DNA of 64,000 nucleotides from Flavobacterium filum DSM 17961 (GTDB lineage: Bacteria; Bacteroidota; Bacteroidia; Flavobacteriales; Flavobacteriaceae): assembly GCF_000425465.1 (NCBI RefSeq), contig NZ_AUDM01000011.1:62001-126000 (forward strand), read 5' to 3'. Position 1 is the stretch's first letter; each line of letters opens with the position of its first letter. The position numbers and the translations under genes are program-made. The notes beneath the pieces are model-generated. The model searched no databases, was not told where the DNA came from, and saw only the letters and a list, made by a program, of their open reading frames with translations. This document shows, piece after piece, positions 8,266-16,250 of the stretch.

Positions 8266-9234
8266 ATGTCATTATTACTATACGCAGAATCCGCAGAAGG
8301 AAAATTCAAAAAAGTAGCTTTTGAGTTAGCTTCTTATGCAAAAAAAGTAGCAGAATCATTAGGGACAACTGTTACAGCAGTTACTATAAATGCTGGCGAT
8401 GTTTCTGAATTATCAAAATATGGAGTAGATAAAGTATTGAAAGTTACCAATGATAAATTAAGTTCTTTCAATGCAAAAGCGTATGCTGATGTTATCAAAC
8501 AAGCCGCTCAAAAAGAAAATGCAAAAGTGATTGTTCTTTCTTCTACAACTGACAGTATTTATTTGGCTCCGTTAGTTGCAGTTGGTTTAGAAGCCGGTTA
8601 TGCTTCAAATGTGGTTGGATTACCTTTAAGCACTTCACCATTTCAAGTGAAAAGAAATGCCTTTTCCAATAAGGCTTTTAATATTACCGAAATTTCTACC
8701 GATGTAAAAGTAGTAGGATTAGCCAAAAACTCATATGGATTAGTTGAAAGCAATTCTTCATTATCAACCGAAGATTTTTCGCCAAGTTTAAACGATGCTG
8801 ATTTCTCTGTTAAAGTTGAGAATGTAGAAAAAGTAACCGGAAAGGTAACCATAGCCGATGCAGAAGTGGTCGTTTCTGGTGGTCGTGGATTAAAAGGTCC
8901 AGAGAATTGGGGATTAGTTGAAGAATTAGCAACTGTTTTAGGAGCGGCAACTGCTTGTTCAAAACCGGTTTCTGATTTAGGATGGAGACCTCATAGTGAG
9001 CACGTTGGACAAACCGGAAAGCCAGTAGCAACCAATTTATATATTGCGATAGGGATTTCAGGAGCTATTCAGCATATTGCCGGAATCAACTCATCAAAAG
9101 TAAAAGTAGTAATCAATTCAGACCCGGAAGCTCCTTTCTTTAAAGTAGCCGATTATGGAGTGGTTGGAGATGCTTTTGAAATTGTTCCTAAATTGACTCA
9201 AAAATTAAAAGAATTTAAAGCTCAAAATTCATAA
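8266..9234 (+). CDS. etfA: electron transfer flavoprotein, alpha subunit
   Basis: 322 residues. The N-terminal half (MSLLLYAESAEGKFKKVAFE ... AKVIVLSSTTDSIYLAPLVA) is the ETF alpha/beta domain. The C-terminal half from ~200 (VVSGGRGLKGPENWGLVEEL, GAATACSKPVSDLGW, HVGQTGKPVATNLYIAIGIS, GAIQHIAGINSSKVKVVINS) is the FAD-binding domain with the conserved GQTG and QH(I/L)AG motifs. It pairs with etfB upstream. A perfect 15-bp terminator hairpin follows about 20 bases after the stop. Confidence 0.93.
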   Translation: MSLLLYAESAEGKFKKVAFELASYAKKVAESLGTTVTAVTINAGDVSELSKYGVDKVLKVTNDKLSSFNAKAYADVIKQAAQKENAKVIVLSSTTDSIYLAPLVAVGLEAGYASNVVGLPLSTSPFQVKRNAFSNKAFNITEISTDVKVVGLAKNSYGLVESNSSLSTEDFSPSLNDADFSVKVENVEKVTGKVTIADAEVVVSGGRGLKGPENWGLVEELATVLGAATACSKPVSDLGWRPHSEHVGQTGKPVATNLYIAIGISGAIQHIAGINSSKVKVVINSDPEAPFFKVADYGVVGDAFEIVPKLTQKLKEFKAQNS

Positions 9235-9255
9235 TTTTTTATAAATTGTGCCCTT

Positions 9256-9311
9256 ATTGGGCTATCTAAATTGAGATAGTTGTATCTTTGTTTAGATAGC
9301 CCAATTTTTTA
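9256..9311 (+). terminator. rho-independent terminator after etfA
   Basis: ATTGGGCTATCTAAA (9256-9270) and TTTAGATAGCCCAAT (9291-9305) pair perfectly over 15 bp, with a 20-base loop and a T run after the stem. The loop ends in TATCTTTG (9283-9290), a consensus -7 element, so the promoter of the next gene seems to sit inside the terminator. Confidence 0.85.
9257..9290 (+). promoter_or_regulatory. possible promoter inside the etfA terminator
   Basis: TATCTTTG at 9283-9290 matches TAnnTTTG exactly; TTGG at 9257-9260 could be the -33 part at a spacing of 22-23 bases. The start point would fall in the right arm of the terminator stem, about 60 bases before the ATG at 9358. Confidence 0.45.
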
Positions 9312-9357
9312 TTAGTAATTAAACATAAATGCTTCACTTTTAGTGAATTGTTATACT

Positions 9358-9978
9358 ATGAGTCTTGTAAAACTAGCCATAAAAGGAATTTCTTATAGCC
9401 AAACCCAAAACGGTGCATATGCCCTAATATTGAATGAAGTTGATGGAGAACGAAAATTACCTATTGTAATTGGAGCATTTGAAGCCCAATCGATTGCCAT
9501 TGCTTTAGAAAAAGAAATTAAACCTCCTCGCCCCCTCACACATGATTTGTTTAAAAGTTTTGCCGATCGTTTTGATATTGTGGTAAAACAAGTTATCATT
9601 CACAAATTAGTTGATGGTGTTTTTTATTCCAGTATTATTTGCGAACGCGATAAAATTGAAGAAATTATCGATGCTCGAACGTCTGACGCTATTGCTTTGG
9701 CCTTACGATTCAACGCTCCCATTTTTACGTATAAAAACATTTTAGACAAAGCTGGTGTTTATTTAAAAGGAAATACCATGGAACCTGAAAATGCCGAAAA
9801 TGAGGATCAAGGAGTTTTAAGCACACCTGAAACATTTGGTATTGAGGAATCCACAAAAGATATTTATAGTTCAAAAACGATTAAAGAGTTATATGAATTA
9901 TTAAACGAAGCCGTTCAAAATGAAGACTATGAAAAAGCGGCAAAAATCAGAGATGAAATCTCCAAAAAAGAATCTTAA
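9358..9978 (+). CDS. bifunctional nuclease domain (DUF151) protein with UVR motif
   Basis: 206 residues from the ATG at 9358; an in-frame GTG at 9343 is less likely. Residues ~1-135 are a BFN/DUF151 domain (VKLAIKGISYSQTQNGAYAL, LPIVIGAFEAQSIAIALEKE, RPLTHDLFKSF, DARTSDAIALALRFNAPIF). A linker rich in Glu/Asn follows, then a C-terminal UvrB/UvrC-type helical hairpin (TIKELYELLNEAVQNEDYEK, AAKIRDEISKKE). Plant and bacterial members with this pairing have been reported to act on DNA and RNA; the cellular role is not settled. The CNT transporter gene follows after 26 bases and may be co-transcribed. Confidence 0.88.
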   Translation: MSLVKLAIKGISYSQTQNGAYALILNEVDGERKLPIVIGAFEAQSIAIALEKEIKPPRPLTHDLFKSFADRFDIVVKQVIIHKLVDGVFYSSIICERDKIEEIIDARTSDAIALALRFNAPIFTYKNILDKAGVYLKGNTMEPENAENEDQGVLSTPETFGIEESTKDIYSSKTIKELYELLNEAVQNEDYEKAAKIRDEISKKES

Positions 9979-10004
9979 ATAACACATCTTCCAATCACAT
10001 TATA

Positions 10005-11663
10005 ATGTATAAAAAAATCGTTTTACTATCATTAACCTTGTTGTTCACACTTGGTTTCAAAGCTCAAGAGTTAGAAAAAAAATGGCAATTGAGTTCTTCT
10101 AAATCGGATTATTTAGTATTAAAAGAGGGTAGCTATGAACTAAAAATTACATCTGACAGTCTTACACAAAAAGGAGATTATTTAGTTCAAGACAACTGCC
10201 TTTTTTTATTTGAAAATGGTGCAGATGCTCCAACAAAACGATTTATAATTACCTCAAAATCAGATTCGCTTTTGACTTTAAAATCGAAAGACAAAGCCTA
10301 TTCTTTTTTTGCCTCTAATAAAATAGAATCGGTTCAAAATCAAGGTAAATTAATTGCCAGTGAAGGCTTTACTATTACTAGTTTGTGGAAAGGCGTATTA
10401 GGAATGTTGTCGCTTCTTTTCATTGCTTACATTTTCAGTTCCAACCGAAAAGGAATTAATTGGAAAACGGTTGTGATTGGTGTTTTAGCACAGTTAATTT
10501 TAGCTATTGGAGTGCTAAAAGTCGAATTTATTAAAAATCTTTTTGAGTTTGTTGGCGGATTGTTTGTAAAAGTTTTGGATTTTACAAGAGCTGGAAGTGA
10601 ATTTTTATTGGGTGGCATGATGAATGTAGATAATTTCGGTTTCATCTTCTTATTCCAAGTTTTACCAACGATTATTTTCTTTTCTGCCTTAACTTCTTTG
10701 CTATTTTATTTAGGCATTATTCAAGTTGTTGTAAAAGGTTTAGCGATGCTTTTAACCAAAATTTTAGGTATTTCAGGAGCAGAAAGTTTATCTGTAGCTG
10801 GAAACATCTTTTTAGGACAAACCGAAGCTCCATTGATGATTAAAGCTTATTTGGAGAAAATGAATAAAAGTGAAATTCTCTTGGTTATGGTTGGTGGAAT
10901 GGCCACAGTTGCCGGAGGAGTTTTAGCAGCATACATTGGATTTTTAGGCGGAAATGATCCTGTTTTGCGTTTGGAATTTGCTAAACATTTACTTGCTGCG
11001 TCAGTTATGGCAGCTCCGGGAGCGATTGTTGTGTCAAAAATGTTATTTCCGCAAACGGAAACTATCGATACCAATGTAGAGGTTTCAAAAGAAAAAATCG
11101 GTTCAAATATATTAGATGCAATAGCTACAGGAACAACAGAAGGGTTAAAATTAGCCGCCAATGTTGCAGCGATGTTATTAGTTTTTATTGCTTTTATTGC
11201 GATGATAAATTACACCTTAGGTTGGATTGGCGGTTGGTCTGGATTAAATGAAGTTATTGCCTCAAACACACCTTATTCTAAATTTTCATTAGAAACTATT
11301 TTAGGAATTGTGTTTGCCCCCTTAATGTGGTTAATTGGTGTGGCTCAAGAAGACGTCATGTTAATGGGGCAATTACTGGGGATAAAATTAGCCGCATCTG
11401 AATTTGTGGGCTACATTCAATTGGCTGAGTTAAAAAATGCCGCTTCTACGATTCATTTTACGTATGATAAATCAGTAATCATGGCGACTTATATGTTATG
11501 TGGTTTTGCCAATTTTGCTTCCATCGGAATTCAAATTGGAGGAATTGGGTCATTAGCTCCAGGTCAACGTAAAACACTTTCTGAATTTGGTTTAAAAGCG
11601 GTAATTGGTGGAAGTTTAGCATCTCTGCTTTCAGCTACAATTGCCGGAATGATAATTGGATAG
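10005..11663 (+). CDS. nupC: CNT-family nucleoside transporter with N-terminal secreted lipocalin-like domain
   Basis: 552 residues, longer than the usual ~400 of CNT carriers. Residues 1-20 (MYKKIVLLSLTLLFTLGFKAQ) form a signal peptide, and ~21-105 is a small beta-rich domain (LEKKWQLSSSKSDYLVLKEG ... GDYLVQDNCLFLFE) resembling a lipocalin-like fold. From ~130 on there are about ten membrane segments with CNT blocks: GMMNVDNFGFIFLFQVLPTI, ESLSVAGNIFLGQTEAPLMI, VMVGGMATVAGGVLAAYI and the C-terminal GSLASLLSATIAGMIIG. It imports nucleosides by sodium or proton symport. Secreted nucleases elsewhere in the window (31844-33496) would supply substrate, which is inference. A tandem repeat starts at the stop codon. 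Confidence 0.9.
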   Translation: MYKKIVLLSLTLLFTLGFKAQELEKKWQLSSSKSDYLVLKEGSYELKITSDSLTQKGDYLVQDNCLFLFENGADAPTKRFIITSKSDSLLTLKSKDKAYSFFASNKIESVQNQGKLIASEGFTITSLWKGVLGMLSLLFIAYIFSSNRKGINWKTVVIGVLAQLILAIGVLKVEFIKNLFEFVGGLFVKVLDFTRAGSEFLLGGMMNVDNFGFIFLFQVLPTIIFFSALTSLLFYLGIIQVVVKGLAMLLTKILGISGAESLSVAGNIFLGQTEAPLMIKAYLEKMNKSEILLVMVGGMATVAGGVLAAYIGFLGGNDPVLRLEFAKHLLAASVMAAPGAIVVSKMLFPQTETIDTNVEVSKEKIGSNILDAIATGTTEGLKLAANVAAMLLVFIAFIAMINYTLGWIGGWSGLNEVIASNTPYSKFSLETILGIVFAPLMWLIGVAQEDVMLMGQLLGIKLAASEFVGYIQLAELKNAASTIHFTYDKSVIMATYMLCGFANFASIGIQIGGIGSLAPGQRKTLSEFGLKAVIGGSLASLLSATIAGMIIG

Positions 11664-11713
11664 GTGATGGGTAATTGGTGATGGGTAATTGGTGATGGGT
11701 GATGGGTGATGGG
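11663..11713 (+). repeat. tandem repeat of GGTGATGGGTAATT / GGTGATG units
   Basis: Two 14-bp units GGTGATGGGTAATT are followed by three 7-bp GGTGATG units and GG, beginning at the last base of the transporter stop codon. Degenerate reverse-strand relatives of the words occur at about 12137-12165. It is a slippage-prone intergenic repeat with no obvious coding or terminator role. Confidence 0.75.
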
Positions 11714-11771
11714 AGAAATAAAAAAGATTAAAAATTTTATTAAGTATATAACCTTTAAATTAATATAAGCC

Positions 11772-12131
11772 ATGAGAAATTTTAGAGAATTAGACATTTG
11801 GAAAGAATCAAGAATTTTAGTCAAAGAAATTTATTTTTTGATGAAACAAATGCCTGAGGAAGAAAAGTTTGGGTTAACCTCTCAAATGAAAAGAAGTTCA
11901 ATCTCAATTCCATCAAATATTGCTGAGGGTTGTGCAAAAAAATCTAATAAAGATTTTGCAAGATTTTTAGAAATTAGTTTAGGGTCATGTTATGAACTGG
12001 AAACTCAATTAATTTTGTCTGTAGATTTAGATTTTTTGCAAGAAAATAAAATTAATAATATTATCAACTCAACTCAATTGATTGAAATGAAGATTACGTC
12101 ATTTATTAATTATTTAAATAAGCACAATTAA
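11772..12131 (+). CDS. four-helix bundle protein (S23 / 23S rRNA intervening-sequence family)
   Basis: 119 residues. MRNFRELDIWKESRILVKEI, QMKRSSISIPSNIAEGCAKK, FARFLEISLGSCYELETQLI and a final helix KITSFINYLNKH match the small four-helix bundle family first met in insertions within bacterial 23S rRNA genes; in Bacteroidota it mostly occurs, as here, as a free gene. Its function is unknown. The gene sits between two repeat-rich spacers, which fits the mobile, scattered distribution of the family. It lies between the nucleoside transporter and thyA and does not look like a dedicated part of either. Confidence 0.88.
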   Translation: MRNFRELDIWKESRILVKEIYFLMKQMPEEEKFGLTSQMKRSSISIPSNIAEGCAKKSNKDFARFLEISLGSCYELETQLILSVDLDFLQENKINNIINSTQLIEMKITSFINYLNKHN

Positions 12132-12173
12132 AAACCTTTTACCATTTACCAATAACCTATTACCTCCATTAAA

Positions 12174-12998
12174 ATGAAACAGTATCATGATTTAGTCAAA
12201 CACGTTTTAGAAAATGGTTCACAAAAAGGCGACCGAACCGGGACAGGAACCATCAGTGTTTTTGGGTATCAAATGCGTTTTGATTTAAGTGAAGGTTTTC
12301 CGATGGTGACCACCAAAAAACTACATTTGAAATCGATTATTTATGAGTTGTTATGGTTTTTAAAAGGCGACACAAACATTAATTATCTCAAAGAAAATGG
12401 TGTAAAAATTTGGGACGAATGGGCCGATGAAAATGGCGATTTAGGTCCGGTTTACGGACACCAATGGCGAAATTGGAACAGTGAAGAAATTGATCAAATT
12501 ACCGAATTAATAGAAACGTTGAAGAAAAATCCAAATAGCAGAAGAATGTTGGTTTCCGCTTGGAATCCTTCTGTTTTACCGGATACATCGAAATCATTTG
12601 CAGAAAATGTAGCCAATGGAAAAGCGGCTCTTCCACCCTGTCATGCCTTTTTTCAATTTTATGTGGCTGATGGAAAATTAAGTTGCCAATTGTATCAACG
12701 CAGTGCAGACATCTTTTTGGGCGTACCATTTAATATTGCTTCATACGCTTTATTAACCATGATGATTGCACAAGTTTGTGATTTACAACCCGGTGATTTT
12801 ATTCACACTTTTGGTGATGCACATATTTACAACAACCACATTGAACAATTGGAATTACAACTTTCACGTGAACCAAGGCCATTACCAAAAATGGTTTTGA
12901 ATCCGGAAGTTAAAAATATTTTCGATTTTACATTTGATGATTTTACGTTGGAAGGATATGATCCGCATCCGCATATTAAAGGAGTTGTTGCTGTTTAA
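12174..12998 (+). CDS. thyA: thymidylate synthase
   Basis: 274 residues. It methylates dUMP to dTMP with methylene-tetrahydrofolate, giving dihydrofolate. The start [20 protein letters not shown], the folate/dUMP blocks [16 protein letters not shown] and [11 protein letters not shown], and the catalytic Cys156 in [13 protein letters not shown] are present, followed by [20 protein letters not shown] and [15 protein letters not shown]. The usual length is about 264; the small excess is in the segment before the active site ([11 protein letters not shown]). folA, which recycles the dihydrofolate, lies 2.2 kb downstream in the same orientation. Confidence 0.96.
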   Translation: MKQYHDLVKHVLENGSQKGDRTGTGTISVFGYQMRFDLSEGFPMVTTKKLHLKSIIYELLWFLKGDTNINYLKENGVKIWDEWADENGDLGPVYGHQWRNWNSEEIDQITELIETLKKNPNSRRMLVSAWNPSVLPDTSKSFAENVANGKAALPPCHAFFQFYVADGKLSCQLYQRSADIFLGVPFNIASYALLTMMIAQVCDLQPGDFIHTFGDAHIYNNHIEQLELQLSREPRPLPKMVLNPEVKNIFDFTFDDFTLEGYDPHPHIKGVVAV

Positions 12999-13007
12999 AA
13001 TTTACTT

Positions 13008-13802
13008 ATGAAATATCAATTATTCTTTTTTTTATTTTCATTTTCTTTGTTAAGTCAAGAAATTAAATCTCAAAAGTATTATCCATTTACGGATATCTGC
13101 AACATAGAGTCAGATTATTATGATTGTGAAAGAGAAGTTTTTGAAAAAGAAATAGTAGGATTAATTACTCCTGAAATTGAAAATGACATCATTAGGAAAA
13201 TGATAGACAACAAAGCTTCTTTAACTTTTGCTTTTGTTTACGGTCCAAATAAACCTATTAGAGAAGATATTGATATTGACTTTGTAAATGAAGAATTGAA
13301 AATTAAAATAATTCAATTTTTACTTCAATTACAACCCTATCCAAGCGTTGAAAATCCTGAGGATATACTTAAAGCAAAACGTTTTGAATTTGTTTTTTTA
13401 AAAAATTCAGACAACAAACTTATTATTGCTAGTACTGAATTATTAAAAGAAATGAAATATAAATCTCAATTAAAATTTATGATTGGACCTCATCCGTCAG
13501 AATGTGCAAATTCAGCTGATTTAGAAGGTTGTGTTAATAAATATTTCTCAAATCATATAGTCAAAAATTTTCGATATCCGAATAAAGCACTAAGAAAAGG
13601 GATTGAGGGCAGAGTTGAATGTAAATTTTATATTGATAAAAGCGGAATGTTAATTATTCAAGAATTAAGTGGTCCTGATAAAATGCTGGAGGACGAAGCC
13701 GAAAGAATTTTGAAAAAAATTCCAAAATTTGTAAATGGAACAATTAAAGGGATTCCCGTAAAATTTTCGCTAAGTATACCTATTACTTTTAAACTTGACT
13801 AA
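13008..13802 (+). CDS. secreted protein with TonB C-terminal-like domain
   Basis: 264 residues. A short signal peptide (MKYQLFFFLFSFSLLSQE) is followed by a variable region (~20-165) that I do not recognise. The C-terminal ~90 residues (NFRYPNKALRKGIEGRVECK, FYIDKSGMLIIQELSGPD, LEDEAERILKKIPKFV, GIPVKFSLSIPITFKL) form the TonB-C fold as found in flavobacterial energy transducers. It has no Pro-rich spacer and no separate inner-membrane anchor beyond the signal peptide, so it is probably not a classical TonB that couples ExbBD to receptors; periplasmic binding is more likely. It follows thyA by 9 bases and is followed by a second, shorter TonB-C protein, suggesting a tandem duplication. Confidence 0.75.
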   Translation: MKYQLFFFLFSFSLLSQEIKSQKYYPFTDICNIESDYYDCEREVFEKEIVGLITPEIENDIIRKMIDNKASLTFAFVYGPNKPIREDIDIDFVNEELKIKIIQFLLQLQPYPSVENPEDILKAKRFEFVFLKNSDNKLIIASTELLKEMKYKSQLKFMIGPHPSECANSADLEGCVNKYFSNHIVKNFRYPNKALRKGIEGRVECKFYIDKSGMLIIQELSGPDKMLEDEAERILKKIPKFVNGTIKGIPVKFSLSIPITFKLD

Positions 13803-13829
13803 ATAATCACACAATAACTATTTAAAAGG

Positions 13830-14261
13830 ATGTATAAAATTAGAATTTTGTTTTTTCTTTTATGTATTAATTTGATTTCAGCTCAAACAGAAGAGAGCGA
13901 GAATCAAGAAAATGTTTCTTTTCAAATTATTGAAGATGTTCCAATTTTTCCGGGTTGCGAGGAAATTTCTATGAAAGAAAGAAAACATTGCTTCCAAGAA
14001 AAAATACAAGAACATATTAAAATTAATTTCAGATACCCTAGAGCTGCAATTAAAGATAAAATTCAGGGAAAAGTATTTATTTCCTTTATAATTGAAAAAG
14101 ATGGTAGTGTTAACATAAGTAAAATAAGAGGTCCACATCCTATTTTGGAGGATGAAGCAAAAAGAATATTTTCATTATTGCCAAAAATGATACCCGGTTA
14201 TCAAAAAGGCAAGCCCGTAAGAATGTCAATGGCAATTCCTTTAACATTCAAGTTGACATAA
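13830..14261 (+). CDS. short secreted TonB C-terminal-like protein
   Basis: 143 residues: signal peptide MYKIRILFFLLCINLISAQ, a short acidic linker, then EDVPIFPGCEEISMKERKHC and a TonB-C domain (NFRYPRAAIKDKIQGKVFIS, FIIEKDGSVNISKIRGPHP, LEDEAKRIFSLLPKMIPG, GKPVRMSMAIPLTFKL). The (V/A)PxFPGCE motif before the domain is frequent in Bacteroidota TonB-C proteins. It closely resembles the C-terminal half of the preceding gene (28 bases upstream), so the two probably arose by duplication. Role unknown; it lacks a membrane anchor and Pro-rich spacer. Confidence 0.75.
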   Translation: MYKIRILFFLLCINLISAQTEESENQENVSFQIIEDVPIFPGCEEISMKERKHCFQEKIQEHIKINFRYPRAAIKDKIQGKVFISFIIEKDGSVNISKIRGPHPILEDEAKRIFSLLPKMIPGYQKGKPVRMSMAIPLTFKLT

Positions 14262-14287
14262 AAAAACCACCTTAAAAAGAGGTGGTT
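14260..14287 (-). terminator. bidirectional terminator between TonB-C and E-set genes
   Basis: Arms AACCACCT (14265-14272) and AGGTGGTT (14280-14287) pair perfectly around a 7-base loop. On the minus strand a T run follows (complement of 14260-14264), ending the E-set gene; the plus-strand gene stops at 14261, so it may serve both. Confidence 0.75.
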
Positions 14288-14309
14288 AAATTTAAATTTT
14301 AAGCTATTC

Positions 14310-14606
14310 TTAAACCGCTACAACACTATTTTCAGCAGCAGCAAAATCATTCCATTTGTAAGCATCTGCTTGATCGTCGTTTACAAATTCTCCGTCAACT
14401 AAATAACGGAATTCGTACGAATTAGAAGCCGGTAATTCAAATGTTGCTTTGAATGTTCCGTTTTTCAACTTGCTTAATTCTCCTTCTTTTGGATTCCAGT
14501 TGTTGAAATCACCAACAACAGCGGCAGTAGTTGCCTCTTTTGCTTCGATTGAAAAAGTTACTTTACAAACCGGTTTTGTTTTTATAAATTGTTTCTTAAT
14601 TGCCAT
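14310..14606 (-). CDS. isoamylase N-terminal / CBM48-type early-set domain protein
   Basis: 98 residues. After MAIKKQFIKTKPVCKVTFSI it shows the E-set pattern VVGDFNNWNPKEGELSKLKN, then GTFKATFELPASNSYEFRYL and VDGEFVNDDQADAYKWNDF, as in glycogen-binding AMPK-beta and isoamylase N-domains. Here it stands alone with no catalytic domain and no signal peptide, so it should be a cytoplasmic carbohydrate-binding protein. Such single-domain proteins are common in Flavobacteriaceae; their role (glycogen binding or regulation) is not established. It is monocistronic, with a good terminator. Confidence 0.85.
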   Translation of the reverse strand: MAIKKQFIKTKPVCKVTFSIEAKEATTAAVVGDFNNWNPKEGELSKLKNGTFKATFELPASNSYEFRYLVDGEFVNDDQADAYKWNDFAAAENSVVAV

Positions 14607-14849
14607 AACTATCTAATTTTTAGAATTATGCTACAAAGAAACAAACAGAATAATGAAAATCAAATAGTTAGCGTTACTTTTATCATTTTATTAAAAAGTT
14701 AGTCTAAAAAAACACTATTCTACAATTTATAACCAGTTGATTTGCATATATGAAAACAGGAAAACGGTTTCGTAATTCATTTTACGTAATTTGATTTTTT
14801 TATTTTTCAAAAAAACTTTACCTTTCAATGCCAAAAAACAGCAAAATTT

Positions 14850-15200
14850 ATGGATATGAATACGGAGCAACATGAAAAATATGAATATGCTCGCAGACGA
14901 ATAAAACAAAAGAAAAGATTATATTTTCACTTTGTCTTGTTTTTAGTGGGTAGTTTATTTTTCTTTTTAATCGAAAAATTCTTTGATATTCAACCTTTTG
15001 AAGGATGGTATTTATGGGCTGTAACGCTTTGGTTTTTTCTATTCATCCTTCATTTTATTAAAGTTTATATCACCGACCGGTTCATGAATAAAGAATGGGA
15101 AAGAGAACAAATTGAACGCTTAATGGCAAAACAAGAACAACGCATTAAACAACTGGAACAAAAAGTTGAGAATGACATCAATTCAAAAAAAGTAGAATAA
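14850..15200 (+). CDS. 2TM domain protein
   Basis: 116 residues. An amphipathic start (EQHEKYEYARRRIKQKKRLY) is followed by two membrane helices (FHFVLFLVGSLFFFLIEKFF and WYLWAVTLWFFLFILHFIKV) joined by a short loop, then a charged coiled-coil tail (WEREQIERLMAKQEQRIKQL). This is the 2TM domain of Bacteroidota, also found as the N-terminal anchor of LytTR regulators and histidine kinases. As a free protein its function is unknown. folA follows after 2 bases, so the two are co-transcribed. Confidence 0.85.
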   Translation: MDMNTEQHEKYEYARRRIKQKKRLYFHFVLFLVGSLFFFLIEKFFDIQPFEGWYLWAVTLWFFLFILHFIKVYITDRFMNKEWEREQIERLMAKQEQRIKQLEQKVENDINSKKVE

Positions 15201-15202
15201 GC

Positions 15203-15685
15203 ATGATTATTATGATTGCTGCTGCGGCAGAAAACAATGCCTTAGGAAAAAACAACGATTTGGTTTGGCATTTGCCCAATGATTTTAAACGATTTAAAGA
15301 ACTTACTTCCGGTCATTATATCATAATGGGAAGAAAAACGTTTGAAAGTTTCCCAAAATTACTACCCAATAGAACACACATAATTATTACTCGTCAAAAA
15401 AATTATCAACCTGACCATTGTATTGTTGTGGATAGTTTAGAGAAAGCATTAGAATATATCCCCGAAGAGGAAGATGGATTTATCATAGGCGGTGGAGAAA
15501 TCTACAAACAAGCTATTAAAATTGCCGATATTATAGAACTTACTCGTGTTCATGCTTCTTATGAAGCAGATACTTTTTTCCCAGAAATTAATGATGATGA
15601 ATGGCAACTTATTGAAGAAGAATACCATCCTAAAGATGAAAAGCACGCAGTAGATTTTAGTTATTTAACCTACATCCGTAAATAA
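15203..15685 (+). CDS. folA: dihydrofolate reductase
   Basis: 160 residues. It reduces dihydrofolate with NADPH to tetrahydrofolate, regenerating the product of ThyA. IAAAAENNALGKNNDLVWHL and PNDFKRFKELT contain the catalytic acidic residue Asp27; MGRKTFESFPKLLPNRTHII and the glycine pair in GFIIGGGEIYKQAI are the NADPH-binding parts. It ends with DFSYLTYIRK as is usual. It follows the 2TM gene by 2 bases and is ended by a GC-rich terminator hairpin. Confidence 0.95.
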   Translation: MIIMIAAAAENNALGKNNDLVWHLPNDFKRFKELTSGHYIIMGRKTFESFPKLLPNRTHIIITRQKNYQPDHCIVVDSLEKALEYIPEEEDGFIIGGGEIYKQAIKIADIIELTRVHASYEADTFFPEINDDEWQLIEEEYHPKDEKHAVDFSYLTYIRK

Positions 15686-15710
15686 AAAAAACATCCCTTT
15701 CGGGATGTTT
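15683..15710 (+). terminator. bidirectional terminator after folA
   Basis: AAACATCCC (15689-15697), loop TTTC, GGGATGTTT (15702-15710): a perfect 9-bp stem. A-rich sequence lies on the left, so on the minus strand the stem is followed by a T run. It separates folA from the convergent membrane protein gene that stops at 15738. Confidence 0.85.
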
Positions 15711-15737
15711 AGAATCATTGTTTCATGTTTGAGTAGC

Positions 15738-16076
15738 CTATTCAAGCATCAGTATCTGATAACTTAATATAAAAATTACCACTGCCAGAAAAACTCCAGA
15801 AATGAAGATTACGACATTGGCAAACCTCTGAGAATACATCTCAAAGAAACCTTTAATACCAAATACCACAAAGGTACTAAAGGCGAAAAAAACTAAAATT
15901 TCCAAAAACAAATTTAACCCTAAGAACGTGCTTGGCACCCCAACTGCAGAACCGCTTAATAAAACGGAACTGTCGATACTGCTAACAAGAAAAAATGTGA
16001 TGACTAGTGCCAATAGTATCCATTTCATTTCAGCTTTAATAACTCTTGATAACATGTAAACAAGTAATTGATTCAT
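15738..16076 (-). CDS. small integral membrane protein, unknown function
   Basis: 112 residues from the ATG at 16076; earlier in-frame starts exist at 16103 (ATG) and 16109 (GTG). After MNQLLVYMLSRVIKAEMKW there are three hydrophobic stretches: ILLALVITFFLVSSI, FLEILVFFAFSTFVVFGIKG and VVIFISGVFLAVVIFILSYQ. I recognise no family or catalytic motif. It is convergent with folA and divergent from ubiE. The region before its start holds a terminator-like hairpin (16110-16129) and a perfect 22-bp palindrome (16134-16155), so its expression may be controlled there. Confidence 0.65.
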   Translation of the reverse strand: MNQLLVYMLSRVIKAEMKWILLALVITFFLVSSIDSSVLLSGSAVGVPSTFLGLNLFLEILVFFAFSTFVVFGIKGFFEMYSQRFANVVIFISGVFLAVVIFILSYQILMLE

Positions 16077-16109
16077 GTTGTAAAATTCAACATTAAGAAT
16101 CATATACAC

Positions 16110-16134
16110 AATCCCTAAAAATAGGGATTTTTTA
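16110..16134 (+). other. terminator-like hairpin upstream of the 16076 gene
   Basis: AATCCCTA (16110-16117) and TAGGGATT (16122-16129) with an AAAA loop, followed by a T run on the plus strand. No plus-strand gene ends nearby. It may block transcription entering the ubiE promoter region, or belong to the leader of the minus-strand gene. Confidence 0.6.
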
Positions 16135-16155
16135 TATCACTAAATTTAGTGATAT
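16134..16155 (+). promoter_or_regulatory. perfect 22-bp palindrome, operator-like
   Basis: ATATCACTAAA followed directly by TTTAGTGATAT is a perfect dyad with no loop, as expected for a dimeric repressor site and not for an RNA hairpin. It lies between the divergent membrane-protein gene and ubiE. The cognate regulator is unknown. Confidence 0.55.
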
Positions 16156-16228
16156 TTTGTTTATTCTTTTTATAAAAAAAGTAAACATTTTTTACTTCTT
16201 AAAATTTTAATCCTAAACATTTAACCCT

Positions 16229-16236
16229 TATATTTG
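16229..16236 (+). promoter_or_regulatory. -7 element of ubiE-porT
   Basis: TATATTTG matches TAnnTTTG exactly, 14 bases before the ubiE ATG. No good -33 element is seen. Confidence 0.45.
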
Positions 16237-16250
16237 TCCAAAATATAATT

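Noticed and set aside
16110..16134. Hairpin with T run as the 3' end of a small RNA gene
   Set aside because: No promoter on the plus strand could be found between the folA terminator and this hairpin that is not inside the minus-strand gene.
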